A DNA stretch of 64,000 nt from Lachnospiraceae bacterium UBA3850 (GCA_002392655.1 DGHK01000051.1:40505-104504), one strand, 5' to 3'; positions 38,001 through 47,217 are shown, counted from the first letter of the stretch. The notes: generated by a model not told the origin, from the sequence alone. Made by a program: numbers and translations.

Positions 38001-38925
38001 TGTAAAATTAAAGAAGTCCGGTACTCCTGAAGCAGAGCTTAAATATAGATATAATCCTGAGCTTACCGGTTATGAAGGTGGAGTTTATCAGGCTAAGAAT
38101 ATAATAGTAGCAAAGAACAAGGTTGCTAAGCCTAGGGTATTTATACCTGTATTCCCTGGTACTAACTGTGAGTATGATAGTGCAAGAGCGTTCGAAAGAG
38201 CCGGAGCAGAGACTGAGGTTATTGTCCTTAATAACATGGATGCTCAGGGAATAAGAGATAGTGTAGATGCATTTACGAAAGCAATCAGTCAGGCACAGAT
38301 CGTTATGTTCCCGGGAGGTTTCTCCGGTGGTGACGAGCCTGATGGATCAGGTAAATTTATTGCAACTACATTCAGAAATGAGAAGATCAAGGATGAGCTG
38401 ATGAAGCTTCTTAACGAGAGAGATGGTCTGGCACTTGGTATCTGTAATGGTTTCCAGGCACTTATCAAGCTGGGACTTGTACCGACAGGTGAGATAGTTG
38501 AGCAGACAGAGATGAGCCCTACACTTGCTCGTAACTCTATCGGCCGTCATCAGTCTCGTATAGCATATACTAAGGTTGTATCTAATAAGAGCCCATGGCT
38601 GAGACAGGCTGTGCTTGGCGGAGTATACTCAATTCCTATTTCACATGGTGAGGGTAGATTCGTTGCTAAGCAGGAGTGGCTTAAGAAGCTCTTTGAAAAC
38701 GGACAGGTTGCTACACAGTACGTTGATGCAGAAGGAAATCCTACAATGGATGAGGATTACAATATCAACGGCTCTTATATGGCAATCGAGGGTATCACAA
38801 GTCCTGACGGTCGTGTGCTCGGCAAGATGGGACACTCAGAGCGTCGTGACAAGAATACTTACCTTAACATCTATGGTGATAAGGATCAGAAGCTGTTTGA
38901 AGCGGGAGTAGAGTATTTTAAATAA
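35026..38925 (+). CDS. purL: Phosphoribosylformylglycinamidine synthase, single chain
   Basis: The 1299-residue protein starts at ATG 35026 with GAGGAG 6 nt upstream. It joins an N-terminal PurS-like region (about 1-150), the PurL ATPase/synthase core (HNHPTEIEPFGGAAT, GGKDSMSGSF) and a C-terminal class I glutaminase (about 1030-1299) with FPGTNCEYD, FPGGFSGGDEPDGSG, nucleophile in GICNGFQAL and PISHGEGRF. It converts FGAR plus glutamine to FGAM in purine synthesis. The one-chain form is typical of Clostridia and proteobacteria rather than Bacillus. No other pur gene is adjacent. Confidence 0.95.
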   Translation: MSVKRIYVEKRPDYAVRADELTNEFRAYLGLKSVTVRELVRYDVENLSDSVFEEAIVTVFSEPPVDIVYKEEFPYDEGDFVFSMEYLPGQFDQRADSAEQCVKLLDDSSEPIIRSGITYVVKVAEGTLSEEDKKTIEAYVINPVEARVDNAAKPETLVMNYEEPADVKIMDGFCTMSEDDFKALYDSMGLAMTYKDFWHIRNYFTDEEKRDPSFTEIKVLDTYWSDHCRHTTFATELKDIKFDEGKYKAAIEGTFKKYLEDAAEINAGRDDKFTCLMDIALMGMKKLRKDGKLEDLDVSDEINACTIVAPLQIRNEDGEIVTEDWLISFKNETHNHPTEIEPFGGAATCLGGAIRDPLSGRTYVYQAMRVTGAADPTKSLAETLSNKLPQRKIVTTAAKGYSSYGNQIGLATGLVQEVYHPNYVAKRMEIGAVIGAAPKDNVKRLTSDPGDVIILLGGRTGRDGCGGATGSSKAHNSESLESCGAEVQKGNPPTERKLQRLFRRPEVTTLIKKCNDFGAGGVSVAIGELADGLDINLDLVPKKYAGLDGTELAISESQERMALVVDAKDADKLLAYAREENLEAVKVATVTESPRLVLKWRGKEIVNISRAFLNTNGAHQETEAEVEMPSETVKPFAGIDAEGSTETYSNPSADLKTKWLDILSDLNVASERGLVEMFDSTIGANTVTMPYGGKYQLSPMQTMVATVPMLGTRKTDAVSMMSYGLDPYLLSWSPYHGAIYAVIDSVAKIAAAGGDVSKIRLTFQEYFERMTEDKTRWGKPLAALLGAYNAQIGLGLPSIGGKDSMSGSFNEIDVPPTLCSFAVVMNTVENVVTSELKKAGNLLVKMDIKKDEMDVPVFADVLDRYAKVRAAVEAGKIQSAFAVGFGGVIEAVSKMAFGNKLGVELDKNAVNEDELGRKDYGSIIMEVSAEDLATLDLPAKVIGTVTADQKFVYGSVKISIDEALDAWTKPLKGVFSTDSGVEARFEEHAKDYVKLKKSGTPEAELKYRYNPELTGYEGGVYQAKNIIVAKNKVAKPRVFIPVFPGTNCEYDSARAFERAGAETEVIVLNNMDAQGIRDSVDAFTKAISQAQIVMFPGGFSGGDEPDGSGKFIATTFRNEKIKDELMKLLNERDGLALGICNGFQALIKLGLVPTGEIVEQTEMSPTLARNSIGRHQSRIAYTKVVSNKSPWLRQAVLGGVYSIPISHGEGRFVAKQEWLKKLFENGQVATQYVDAEGNPTMDEDYNINGSYMAIEGITSPDGRVLGKMGHSERRDKNTYLNIYGDKDQKLFEAGVEYFK

Positions 38926-38940
38926 TCCAGGGTTTGATTT

Positions 38941-39891
38941 ATGGAAATTAAGGAAATCAGAGAATTATATAACAGGGTACTTACAAATATCCGTACGGTC
39001 ATGATCGGAAGCGAGGAGGTTTTCTCCCTCGTCTTCTCGGCCATGCTGTCGGGTGGTCATGTACTCCTGGAGGATATGCCGGGAACCGGAAAAACTACAA
39101 TGGCAAGATGCATTGCTGATAGTATAGATGCAACCTTCAGCCGTGTACAGTTTACTCCGGACCTGATGCCACAGGACATAACAGGACTGAATATCTTCAG
39201 TCAGAAGACTCAGGAATTTGAGTTTATTCCGGGACCTGTTTTTACGAATATTCTTCTTGCAGATGAGATAAACAGAGCCACACCGAGAACGCAGAGCGCT
39301 CTTCTTGAAGCGATGGAGGAAAGGGTAGTGACAGTTGATGGTGTCAGCAGAGAGCTTCCTTCTCCGTTTATAGTTATTGCTACAGAGAATCCGATTGAAA
39401 CGACCGGAACATTTCCTCTTCCTGAGGCTCAGCTTGACCGTTTCATGGTAAAGCTTACAATGGGTGATCTTTCTAAGGATGATGAGGTATCTGTTCTTGA
39501 GAGATTTATAGTAGACGCACCTCAGAATGAGGTGAGTGCGGTCTGCACAGGTTCGGATATAGTAAAAGCATCTGAAATGATAAAGCAGATAAAGGTGAAT
39601 AATGCTGTGATGAACTACATCGTAGATATCTCTGATGCAACCAGAACATCATCAAAGCTGTTTTCGGGAGTAAGCACAAGAGCATCGCTTAATCTTATGA
39701 GGATGTCACAGGCATTTGCTGCTATTTCAGGAAGAGAGTATGTGACTCCTGACGATGTCAGATTTCTTGCACCATATGTTTATTCGCATAGGGTTATAAC
39801 CGGTGCGGGAGTAAGTGGCCTTAAGGATGTACGAGATATCATTAAGGGCATTATTTCAGGTGTTGAGGTTCCGGTGGAAAAATGGGATTAG
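38941..39891 (+). CDS. MoxR-family AAA ATPase
   Basis: The 316-residue protein has Walker A MPGTGKTT near residue 45, Walker B ILLADEINRATPRTQSALLEAMEE, sensor I ATENPIETTGTFPLPEAQLDRF and a C-terminal lid with SGVSTRASLNLMR. MoxR ATPases act as chaperones for metal or cofactor insertion or for the assembly of surface complexes, usually with DUF58 partners, which is the next gene here. Confidence 0.93.
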   Translation: MEIKEIRELYNRVLTNIRTVMIGSEEVFSLVFSAMLSGGHVLLEDMPGTGKTTMARCIADSIDATFSRVQFTPDLMPQDITGLNIFSQKTQEFEFIPGPVFTNILLADEINRATPRTQSALLEAMEERVVTVDGVSRELPSPFIVIATENPIETTGTFPLPEAQLDRFMVKLTMGDLSKDDEVSVLERFIVDAPQNEVSAVCTGSDIVKASEMIKQIKVNNAVMNYIVDISDATRTSSKLFSGVSTRASLNLMRMSQAFAAISGREYVTPDDVRFLAPYVYSHRVITGAGVSGLKDVRDIIKGIISGVEVPVEKWD

Positions 39892-39926
39892 TTTTTTTCA
39901 TTGGTAGTTACTTGGGTGAGTGAGTT

Positions 39927-41045
39927 ATGAAGCTTGTAGTTGCTGTAATTTTACTTACATTTATCTATTTTATGCAGAGATTTCTGTATAGAAAGTTTTG
40001 GAATAAGGGTCTCGATGCAGAAGTTCGCTTCAATCGGGACTACATAGAATGCGGGGAGAACGCAGAGCTTATCGAAATCATTTCGAACAATAAGTTTTTG
40101 CCTCTTCCTGTTTTTCATTTGAAGTTTTCCGTGGATAAAAAGCTTAGGTTTATTGAAAGGGAAAACTCCAGCACAACAGATCTCTATCATAAGAATGAGC
40201 TTTTTTCCATACTCGGTCATCAGAGGATAACCAGGAGGCTTGAGTTTGTGGGAAGAGACAGGGGAGTGGTTGCAGTTAATAATGCAAGTATTCTCGTGAG
40301 AGATTTTTTCATGACGGGGATATATGCAACAAAAATAAGGCATACCGATACTATATACATTTTTCCTAAGAAGATAAATACCGAACAGATACGTATATTC
40401 TTCAAAGGAATCATGGGTGAGCTTGAGTCTAAAAAAAGTATAGTTGAGGACAGTATGACCTTCAGGGGTATAAGACCGTATCAGCCATTTGATCCTTACA
40501 GAAGCATCAACTGGAAGCAGAGCGCTAAGTCTCGCGAGCTGATGGTCAACATGTATGGATACACTACTGACAGCAGAGTTCGTATCATGCTTAATCTTGA
40601 TAATGATTATATGATCGAGACGAATAAGCTTCTGGAAGAGGCGATATCTCTGGCAAGCAGTATTTCCAGAATGCTTCTTGATAAGGGTATACTTGTTTCT
40701 CTTGTGACAAATGGAAAAGACAGGGATGATATTCTTCTGCCTGCTATAGAAGAGGGTGCAGAAAAACGTCACCAGATAACAATTGATAAAACACTTTCAG
40801 AGATAGCAGGCTCTGAAGGAAAGGATGTATTTATAAATTACATAAATGAAGAGCTTAAGTCAGTCAGGACTGATACGCTTTATCTGGTGATCAGTCCATA
40901 TGCGAAGCCTGATCTGATTGAGCTTCTTGATAAGCTTGAGGAGAAGGATGCGTCCGTAAGGATGATAGTTCCATTCTATGATGAATATCCGTTTGTATCA
41001 GAACGGCATTACTGCTCCGGATGGGAGGTGCCGATAAATGTATAA
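39927..41045 (+). CDS. DUF58 domain-containing protein
   Basis: The 372-residue protein starts with a single hydrophobic segment (residues 1-13) and a beta-rich stalk, then the DUF58 core with FRGIRPYQPFDPYRSINWKQS near residue 175 and a von-Willebrand-like C-terminal half. It is the normal partner of MoxR. GGGTGAG lies upstream. Its end overlaps the next gene by 8 nt. Confidence 0.9.
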   Translation: MKLVVAVILLTFIYFMQRFLYRKFWNKGLDAEVRFNRDYIECGENAELIEIISNNKFLPLPVFHLKFSVDKKLRFIERENSSTTDLYHKNELFSILGHQRITRRLEFVGRDRGVVAVNNASILVRDFFMTGIYATKIRHTDTIYIFPKKINTEQIRIFFKGIMGELESKKSIVEDSMTFRGIRPYQPFDPYRSINWKQSAKSRELMVNMYGYTTDSRVRIMLNLDNDYMIETNKLLEEAISLASSISRMLLDKGILVSLVTNGKDRDDILLPAIEEGAEKRHQITIDKTLSEIAGSEGKDVFINYINEELKSVRTDTLYLVISPYAKPDLIELLDKLEEKDASVRMIVPFYDEYPFVSERHYCSGWEVPINV

Positions 41046-42327
41046 ATGGATTTCGTTTACAAGAAGGCTGCTGAGACTCCTTTATCAATACTGCTTCGTA
41101 CTCCTTATTTATGCAATCATTTATTCTGCGTTCCAGGCACCTTTCCCTGATTTTGGATGGTTTGCATATCTTTTTGGAGCGCTTGCAGTTTCCTATACCT
41201 TTAGGGAAATGTGTTCGAGGGGACTTTATCTATTCCTGATACATATAGCCATATCTGTACCAATCTGGTTTGTGACAGATGATCTCTATATAAGGCTTCT
41301 TGTTACATTTACAATTATCGAGTACTTTGCTGATGGACAGCGATACATCTCAAAGGGTTACGAACTTAAGAGGATGTTTGACGTTCCGTGGGAAAGCTTT
41401 GTTGTCGGAATAGCTGCAGTACTGCTGGGACTTTACATGAAGGATCATACACTCATGGTTCTGGGATATCTTATTCCGGTAGCGACGATTTTTATATATA
41501 TAATCGCCGTATATTTTGAAGGACTTGAGGATTATCTGAATACTTCAAAGCATGTTACAGGTGCACCTATGAAGCAGATCGTTTCTGTAAATACGATCAT
41601 CATAGCCGGAATCATCTGTATAGCAGTGGCTCTGCTAGTGCTTTCAGATGTACTGAACCTCGAAGTGATTGCGGCTGACTTTCTCAAGACCATAATTGTT
41701 GTTGTAAAAATAGTATTTACATTTATCTATATACTCCTCAGTATGATCATCGCCTTTCTTACAGGAGGAGGCAGCTTCAAGGTTTCAAAGTTCAAGAAGA
41801 TAAAAAATATGGCGGAGGATGCCGGACTTTTGGCAAATGTACTTCAGACGATTATGTTTATAGCATTTGCCTGCTTCATCATTTATCTGATAGTGAAGCT
41901 TGTCAGCTGGTTTATCCGCCTCATAATGGCAAAGCATAGAAATGATTTTGAGGTCGTGGAAGAGATATACGCGAGAAATCGAGGTATAAAAAAGGAAAAG
42001 ATCAAAAGAGAGAAGAGGCCGCTTTTTAACGACCCGGTTCATAAGGCAAGACATATATATAAGAAAAAGGTTCTTTCTTATAAAAACATATTTGTTCCTG
42101 CAAAGGAAAACACTGCAGGAGATATAGATAAAATGATGATACGTAATTCAGAATTTTTGGATCATTCTATGGGTGAAGCATTACAAGCTGATCATCCTAT
42201 AGATAAAACAGTGCAAGGTGATTCTCAGATAAATGATGAAAGCATCACAAAGCTGTATGAGGCAGTAAGATACGGGGATGTGATACCTGATTCAAAGTAT
42301 CTGAAGAAGATGAAAAATGCGAAATGA
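41038..42327 (+). CDS. Membrane protein of the MoxR/DUF58 trio (no transglutaminase domain seen)
   Basis: The 429-residue protein has about eight hydrophobic segments: a cluster in residues 15-165, two around 185-250 and one near 275-300. A basic cytoplasmic tail (about 300-429; KKEKIKREKRPLFNDP) ends with a helix SITKLYEAVRYGD that looks like a DUF4129-type end. In related operons the third gene is a transglutaminase-like TgpA; no transglutaminase Cys-His-Asp core is visible here. GGGAGG precedes the ATG. Function unknown. Confidence 0.65.
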   Translation: MYKWISFTRRLLRLLYQYCFVLLIYAIIYSAFQAPFPDFGWFAYLFGALAVSYTFREMCSRGLYLFLIHIAISVPIWFVTDDLYIRLLVTFTIIEYFADGQRYISKGYELKRMFDVPWESFVVGIAAVLLGLYMKDHTLMVLGYLIPVATIFIYIIAVYFEGLEDYLNTSKHVTGAPMKQIVSVNTIIIAGIICIAVALLVLSDVLNLEVIAADFLKTIIVVVKIVFTFIYILLSMIIAFLTGGGSFKVSKFKKIKNMAEDAGLLANVLQTIMFIAFACFIIYLIVKLVSWFIRLIMAKHRNDFEVVEEIYARNRGIKKEKIKREKRPLFNDPVHKARHIYKKKVLSYKNIFVPAKENTAGDIDKMMIRNSEFLDHSMGEALQADHPIDKTVQGDSQINDESITKLYEAVRYGDVIPDSKYLKKMKNAK

Positions 42328-42358
42328 AACTAAACATCCTTAGATTTAACAGCGTAAA

Positions 42359-42377
42359 CACTTAAGATTGTTAAGTG
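42359..42377 (+). promoter_or_regulatory. Inverted repeat upstream of glnN promoter
   Basis: CACTTAA, 5-nt spacer GATTG, TTAAGTG: a perfect 7-bp inverted repeat 9 nt upstream of the -35. A half-like ACTTAAC recurs at 42412-42418 across the end of the -10. It could be an operator or a small hairpin. Confidence 0.4.
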
Positions 42378-42385
42378 CGGAAGGC

Positions 42386-42414
42386 TTGAAGTCATATTTC
42401 TTAGATGCTATACT
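42386..42414 (+). promoter_or_regulatory. glnN promoter
   Basis: TTGAAG at 42386-42391, a 17-nt spacer, and TATACT at 42409-42414 with a TG-n extension (TGCTATACT). It is 30 nt before the start codon of the glutamine synthetase gene. Confidence 0.65.
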
Positions 42415-42443
42415 TAACAAAGCTTTGAAAAAGGAGAAAAATT

Positions 42444-44543
42444 ATGAGTACAGTTAATATTCCTGAACTTTTTGGTTCACTGGTATTTGATGACAGGGTA
42501 ATGAAGGAGAGGCTATCGGAGGATATATATGCTTCTCTCAAAAAGACCATAGATGAAAATGTCAGGCTGGATGAAGCGGTTGCTGATGCAGTAGCTGAGG
42601 AGATGAAGAATTGGGCACTGGAAAACGGAGCGACACATTTCACTCATTGGTTCCAGCCACTCACAGGAGTAACTGCAGAGAAACACGACAGCTTTATCAC
42701 ACCTTCAAGTGACGGTGGAGTAATAATGGAGTTTTCAGGTAAGGAGCTTATAAAGGGTGAGCCTGATGCTTCATCATTTCCATCTGGTGGACTCAGAGCT
42801 ACATTTGAAGCAAGAGGTTATACTGCATGGGATCCGACTTCCTATGCATTTATTAAGGATCATACACTTTGTATCCCGACAGCATTCTGTTCATTCTCAG
42901 GAGAGGCATTGGATAAGAAGACCCCACTTCTCAGATCCATGCAGGCCATTAACAGACAGGCTATGAGAATCCTGAAGATATTCGGTACAGATGCTAAGTA
43001 TGTGAAGACAAGCGTTGGAGCGGAGCAGGAGTACTTCCTTATCGATCAGGAGCTCTGGAAGCAGAGACCGGATCTTAAGTATACAGGAAGAACTCTTTTT
43101 GGTGCTATGCCTCCAAAGGGACAGGAAATGGATGATCATTATTTCGGAGTTATCAAGCCAAGAGTTTCAGAATTTATGGAAGATCTGAATATTGAACTCT
43201 GGAAGCTTGGAATACTTGCAAAGACAGAGCATAATGAAGTGGCTCCCGCACAGCATGAGCTTGCACCTATCTATGCTACTACCAATATAGCAACAGATGG
43301 TAATCAGCTTACAATGGAGATAATGAAGAAGGTAGCAAACCGTCACGGTCTTGTATGCCTGCTTCATGAGAAGCCATTTGCCGGAGTAAATGGTTCCGGT
43401 AAGCATAACAACTGGTCGATAGCTACAGATACAGGCGTTAATCTCCTTTCACCGGGCAAGACACCTTATGAGAATGCACAGTTCTTGTTATTCCTTGCTG
43501 CAGTTATTCAGGCAGTTGATGATTATCAGGATCTCCTCAGACTTTCTGTTGCAACAGCTGGAAACGATCACAGACTTGGTGCCAATGAGGCTCCTCCTGC
43601 AATCATTTCAGTATTCCTTGGCGAAGAGCTTACAGCAATCATCGATGCAATCAAGGAAGACAAACCATATCAGGGAACAGAAGAAGTTAAGATGAAGCTG
43701 GGAGTTCATTCACTTCCTAGATTCTCAAGAGATACAACAGATAGAAACAGAACATCACCATTTGCATTTACCGGAAATAAGTTCGAGTTCAGATCACTTG
43801 GTTCATCAAACAGTATTGCATGCTGCAATATTATGCTGAATACAGCAGTTGCAGAGAGTCTTCGTCAGTATGCTGATGAGCTTGAAAAGTCTACAGACTT
43901 TGAGAACGATCTTCACGAGCTTATCAAGAGAGTGTTCAAGGAGCATGAGAGAATTCTCTTTGACGGTAACGGATACGGAGAAGAGTGGGTTAAGGAAGCT
44001 ACAGAGGTAAGAGGACTTTCCAACCTCATAACAACAGCTGATGCAATGCCAAAGCTTCTTGATAAGAAGAACATGGATATGCTGCAGAGTCATAAGGTAT
44101 TTACAGAGGCGGAGATTCACTCACGTTGCGAGATCATGCTCGAGAACTACGTGAAGACTGTCAATATCGAAGGACTTACAATGGTCGACATGGTTCGCAA
44201 GAACTATCTGCCTGCGATAGAGAGATACCTTTACAGACTTTCACAGACAACAGTCCTTATGAGACAGGTAAGTGAAAATGTAAAGTGCAAATATGAAGTT
44301 TCAACTATGGAGAGACTGTCCGAACTGACAGACTATATAATGGATGCAGTTATTGAACTCGAGGATGCACTTGCTGAGTTCAAGACTATAGGAGATGTAT
44401 TCAAGTCATCTGAATTCGTGAGAGACACAATGCTTCCGAGAATGGACAAGCTCAGAAAGTTTGTAGATGAGGCGGAGATGCTTACGTCGCAGAGAGATTG
44501 GCCGTTCCCAAGCTACGGACAGTTACTATTCTCTGTTAATTAG
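42444..44543 (+). CDS. glnN: Glutamine synthetase type III
   Basis: The 699-residue length matches GSIII (about 700) and not GSI (about 450). It has an N-terminal extension with [11 protein letters not shown] and [20 protein letters not shown], the catalytic [37 protein letters not shown] and [12 protein letters not shown]. It makes glutamine from glutamate and ammonium. AAGGAG lies upstream. The stop codon runs straight into the repeat element at 44543. Confidence 0.95.
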   Translation: MSTVNIPELFGSLVFDDRVMKERLSEDIYASLKKTIDENVRLDEAVADAVAEEMKNWALENGATHFTHWFQPLTGVTAEKHDSFITPSSDGGVIMEFSGKELIKGEPDASSFPSGGLRATFEARGYTAWDPTSYAFIKDHTLCIPTAFCSFSGEALDKKTPLLRSMQAINRQAMRILKIFGTDAKYVKTSVGAEQEYFLIDQELWKQRPDLKYTGRTLFGAMPPKGQEMDDHYFGVIKPRVSEFMEDLNIELWKLGILAKTEHNEVAPAQHELAPIYATTNIATDGNQLTMEIMKKVANRHGLVCLLHEKPFAGVNGSGKHNNWSIATDTGVNLLSPGKTPYENAQFLLFLAAVIQAVDDYQDLLRLSVATAGNDHRLGANEAPPAIISVFLGEELTAIIDAIKEDKPYQGTEEVKMKLGVHSLPRFSRDTTDRNRTSPFAFTGNKFEFRSLGSSNSIACCNIMLNTAVAESLRQYADELEKSTDFENDLHELIKRVFKEHERILFDGNGYGEEWVKEATEVRGLSNLITTADAMPKLLDKKNMDMLQSHKVFTEAEIHSRCEIMLENYVKTVNIEGLTMVDMVRKNYLPAIERYLYRLSQTTVLMRQVSENVKCKYEVSTMERLSELTDYIMDAVIELEDALAEFKTIGDVFKSSEFVRDTMLPRMDKLRKFVDEAEMLTSQRDWPFPSYGQLLFSVN

Positions 44544-44569
44544 TACGGCGCCTGGTTATTTCACAGGGT
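44543..44569 (+). repeat. 27-bp direct repeat, left copy (core GTACGGCGCCTGGTTAT)
   Basis: An identical 27-bp copy lies at 44774-44800; together they bracket the hairpin array. The repeat starts at the last base of the glnN stop codon. Confidence 0.85.
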
Positions 44570-44574
44570 ATAGC

Positions 44575-44731
44575 GACGCAGTTCCCCTCGATTGCAGGAA
44601 ATGCAATCTCGTGAAATCTGCGTCATGGTAGCTCTCGATTCGAAGAATCGAGGGTCTGCTGAAAGCAGATGCATTCTGCGAAGCAGAATCAAGGCTTTCA
44701 GAGAAAGACTTGCATATCGCAAAGCGATATG
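44575..44731 (+). repeat. Array of seven hairpins, five with purine triloops
   Basis: Arms read directly: GACGCAG (44575) with CTGCGTC (44618) enclosing GATTGCA (44590) with TGCAATC (44602); CTCGATTC-GAA-GAATCGAG (44634-44652); TCTGCT-GAA-AGCAGA (44655-44669); ATTCTGC-GAA-GCAGAAT (44673-44689); CTTTC-AGA-GAAAG (44695-44707); CATATCGC-AAA-GCGATATG (44713-44731). Stem sequences all differ while the loop type is kept. The gap between glnN and the next gene (296 bp) holds nothing else recognisable as coding. Confidence 0.85.
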
Positions 44732-44773
44732 GCACAACAAAATGAGGGCACTTAGTAAATATACTTAGAAACC

Positions 44774-44800
44774 GTACGGCGCCTGGTTATTTCACAGGGT
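44774..44800 (+). repeat. 27-bp direct repeat, right copy
   Basis: Identical to 44543-44569, 231 bp downstream of it. Confidence 0.85.
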
Positions 44801-44806
44801 GAAGTG

Positions 44807-44821
44807 TCGGCGCCTGGTTAT
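44807..44821 (+). repeat. Shortened fourth copy of the GGCGCCTGGTTAT repeat
   Basis: TCGGCGCCTGGTTAT lies 7 nt after the right 27-bp copy and 19 nt before the start of the radical SAM gene. Confidence 0.75.
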
Positions 44822-44839
44822 TAGATAGGAATTGGTGAT

Positions 44840-45532
44840 ATGAATATACATGGACTTCAGAAGATGACTCTTCTGGATTTTCCCGGAAAGGTTGCATGCA
44901 CCGTCTTTTTGGGCGGATGCGATATGCGATGTCCTTTCTGTCACAACTTTGAGCTGGTTGATATGAATGCTCCTGCAATCATGGATGATCAGGAGCTTCT
45001 TAGATTTCTTGGAGGAAGGGTAGGTCTTCTGGATGGTGTTGCATTTACGGGTGGAGAACCTCTTCTCAGAAATGATCTGGGAGATGTCATTCGTAAGATA
45101 CGTGATATGGGTTTTCTTATTAAGCTGGATACAAATGGTAACCATCCGGACAGGCTGAAGGAATTTCTGGATGAGGGTCTTGTAGATTATGTAGCTATGG
45201 ATGTTAAGAATTCGAGAGCTAGATATGGTGAGACTATCGGGCTTCCCGGATTTGATACATCGAATATAGAAGAGTCAATAAGAATCCTTAAGGAATCAAA
45301 TGTGGAATATGAATTCAGGACTACGGTCATGAGAGAGTATCATGATGAGGATTCTTTTAAGGATATAGCCCAGATGATTAGTGGAGCTAAGAATTACTAT
45401 ATTCAATGTTTCATTGACAGGGATACGGTTCCGACTGAGGGACTTAGTGCCTATACGGCAGATGAACTGAGAGGCTTTCTGGAGATTGTGAAGCCGTATG
45501 TCGAAAATGCCGGACTTAGGGGTGTGGATTAA
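44840..45532 (+). CDS. Anaerobic ribonucleotide-reductase-activating-like radical SAM protein (NrdG2 type)
   Basis: The 230-residue protein has the radical SAM motif CDMRCPFC (Cx3Cx2C) near residues 29-36, FTGGEPL for SAM binding, DTNG and VAMDVK. This is the NrdG2/TIGR02495 pattern, a glycyl-radical activase family. No glycyl-radical enzyme gene is adjacent, so the target is unknown. AGGA and GGTGAT lie upstream of the ATG. Confidence 0.85.
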   Translation: MNIHGLQKMTLLDFPGKVACTVFLGGCDMRCPFCHNFELVDMNAPAIMDDQELLRFLGGRVGLLDGVAFTGGEPLLRNDLGDVIRKIRDMGFLIKLDTNGNHPDRLKEFLDEGLVDYVAMDVKNSRARYGETIGLPGFDTSNIEESIRILKESNVEYEFRTTVMREYHDEDSFKDIAQMISGAKNYYIQCFIDRDTVPTEGLSAYTADELRGFLEIVKPYVENAGLRGVD

Positions 45533-45604
45533 GTGATAGAAATCATAAGTATTTCATTTATGAAAAATCTATAGTTTTACTTTAATTGTATGGGAGGTAT
45601 GAAT

Positions 45605-46741
45605 ATGAGTGATGTAAGCATGAACGGTAAATTGGGGTTCGGTCTTATGAGACTTCCATCAACTGATCCGAAGGATCCGGGCAAGATCGATATAAAAAAA
45701 TGTTGTGAAATGGTTGATATGTTCCTTGACAGGGGCTTTAATTATTTTGATACAGCATGGATGTATTGTAATTTTAAGAGTGAGGATTCTGTTAAGGATA
45801 TACTTACATCGCGTCATACGAGAGATGGATATTCCATTACAACTAAGCTTCATTCGGGCTTTATTCAGACAAAGGAAGATAGAGACCGGATATTTGATAC
45901 CCAGAGAAAGAAGATGGGTACTGATTATATGGATTATTACTGGCTTCATGATGTAAACACTCATTCAATTGAGGTTTATAATAAGCTGGACTGTTGGAGC
46001 TGGCTGCAGGAAAAAAAGAAAGCGGGAGATGTAAGGCACATAGGCTTTTCGTTCCATGATGGTCCGGAGCTTCTGGATAAAGTGCTGACAGATCATCCTG
46101 AAATAGAGTATGTTCAGCTTCAGATAAACTATCTGGACTGGAACAGCTCTGGCGTTCGTTCACGTGAGTGTTATGAGATTGCTACAAAGCATGGTAAGCC
46201 TGTTATTGTTATGGAGCCTGTAAAGGGCGGTACACTTGCAGCACTACCGGAGGAAGCTGAAAAGCTGATGAAGGATTATGCTCCTGATGCAAGCATTCCT
46301 TCCTGGGCTATACGTTATGTTGCAAGTCTTGATAATGTATGCATGGTTCTGAGTGGTATGAGTAATATCGAACAGATGGATAATAATACTTCTTATATGA
46401 AGGACTTCAAGCCACTTAACAATGAGGAAAGATCCATCATAAATGAAGCAGTAGCTATACTTAATAAGAATATAGCAATTCCTTGTACAGGTTGTGCTTA
46501 TTGTGCACCGGGTTGTCCGATGAATATAAATATCCCGAGATACTTCTCGCTCTACAATGCGGAGATGCAGGAGGTAGAGAGTAAGGGCTGGACGCCACAG
46601 GGGGAATACTATGATAATCTTACAAAAGAATTCGGTAAAGCAAGCGAATGTATAGGTTGCGGTCAGTGTGAGGGAATCTGCCCTCAGCATCTGCCTATCA
46701 TTGAAAACCTGAAGAAGGTTGCTGAAACATTTGAAGCTTAA
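45605..46741 (+). CDS. Aldo/keto reductase with C-terminal double [4Fe-4S] domain
   Basis: The 378-residue protein starts at ATG 45605, with GGGAGG 7 nt upstream; ATGs at 45590 and 45599 overlap that site. The TIM-barrel reductase carries the tetrad Asp/Tyr in YFDTAWMY, Lys in TTKLHS and His in YWLHD. The C-terminal part has two ferredoxin-type clusters, CTGCAYCAPGCP and CIGCGQCEGICP. This fusion is common in anaerobes and probably links NAD(P)H or ferredoxin to an unknown carbonyl substrate. Confidence 0.9.
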   Translation: MSDVSMNGKLGFGLMRLPSTDPKDPGKIDIKKCCEMVDMFLDRGFNYFDTAWMYCNFKSEDSVKDILTSRHTRDGYSITTKLHSGFIQTKEDRDRIFDTQRKKMGTDYMDYYWLHDVNTHSIEVYNKLDCWSWLQEKKKAGDVRHIGFSFHDGPELLDKVLTDHPEIEYVQLQINYLDWNSSGVRSRECYEIATKHGKPVIVMEPVKGGTLAALPEEAEKLMKDYAPDASIPSWAIRYVASLDNVCMVLSGMSNIEQMDNNTSYMKDFKPLNNEERSIINEAVAILNKNIAIPCTGCAYCAPGCPMNINIPRYFSLYNAEMQEVESKGWTPQGEYYDNLTKEFGKASECIGCGQCEGICPQHLPIIENLKKVAETFEA

Positions 46742-46800
46742 TAGAAGCTGAAGAAAATGTAGAAACAGATGTGAATGTTAAAAAGAAGAGGGACTGTAAA

Positions 46801-47217
46801 ATGAGCAAACTGGATTATGTACAAATATGTGACGAGGTCAGAAGGTTTATATATAAATATACTCACGAAGCTGCACTCACATATCCTATATCTGATGATT
46901 ACATAAAAATGGCTGAATATATGCATTATGCTAAAACGATTCTAAGAATTAAGTTTCCTGAGCATCACTATATGCGACCAGGCCAGACTATGGATAGATT
47001 GATATATGATTCAGGTAATCCGTGTGGTGAAGAGTTGACCTACAATTATATGGTTTCTTTGGGTGGAGAAGTAGATGTGGTTTACTACCTTGAGGAAGGC
47101 TTCGAGCTTGATGCAGATGATAGAGACCTTTATCAATGGATATGCGACCAGATATTCCTCGTTTATGGTAAGCAGCAGGTTGTGGATGTACTTAATCTTA
47201 TGTCTAAAGTGAGATAG
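46801..47217 (+). CDS. Hypothetical protein
   Basis: The 138-residue protein starts at ATG 46801 with AGAGGGA about 7 nt upstream; an ATG at 46771 lacks a site. It is soluble, without signal or membrane segment, and rich in Tyr, Asp and Glu. I do not recognise a family. A hairpin and then the leuC promoter follow. Confidence 0.6.
   Translation: MSKLDYVQICDEVRRFIYKYTHEAALTYPISDDYIKMAEYMHYAKTILRIKFPEHHYMRPGQTMDRLIYDSGNPCGEELTYNYMVSLGGEVDVVYYLEEGFELDADDRDLYQWICDQIFLVYGKQQVVDVLNLMSKVR

Noticed and set aside
44543..44821. CRISPR array
   Set aside because: The repeats are too few, the 27-bp copies are 231 bp apart, and there are no cas genes.
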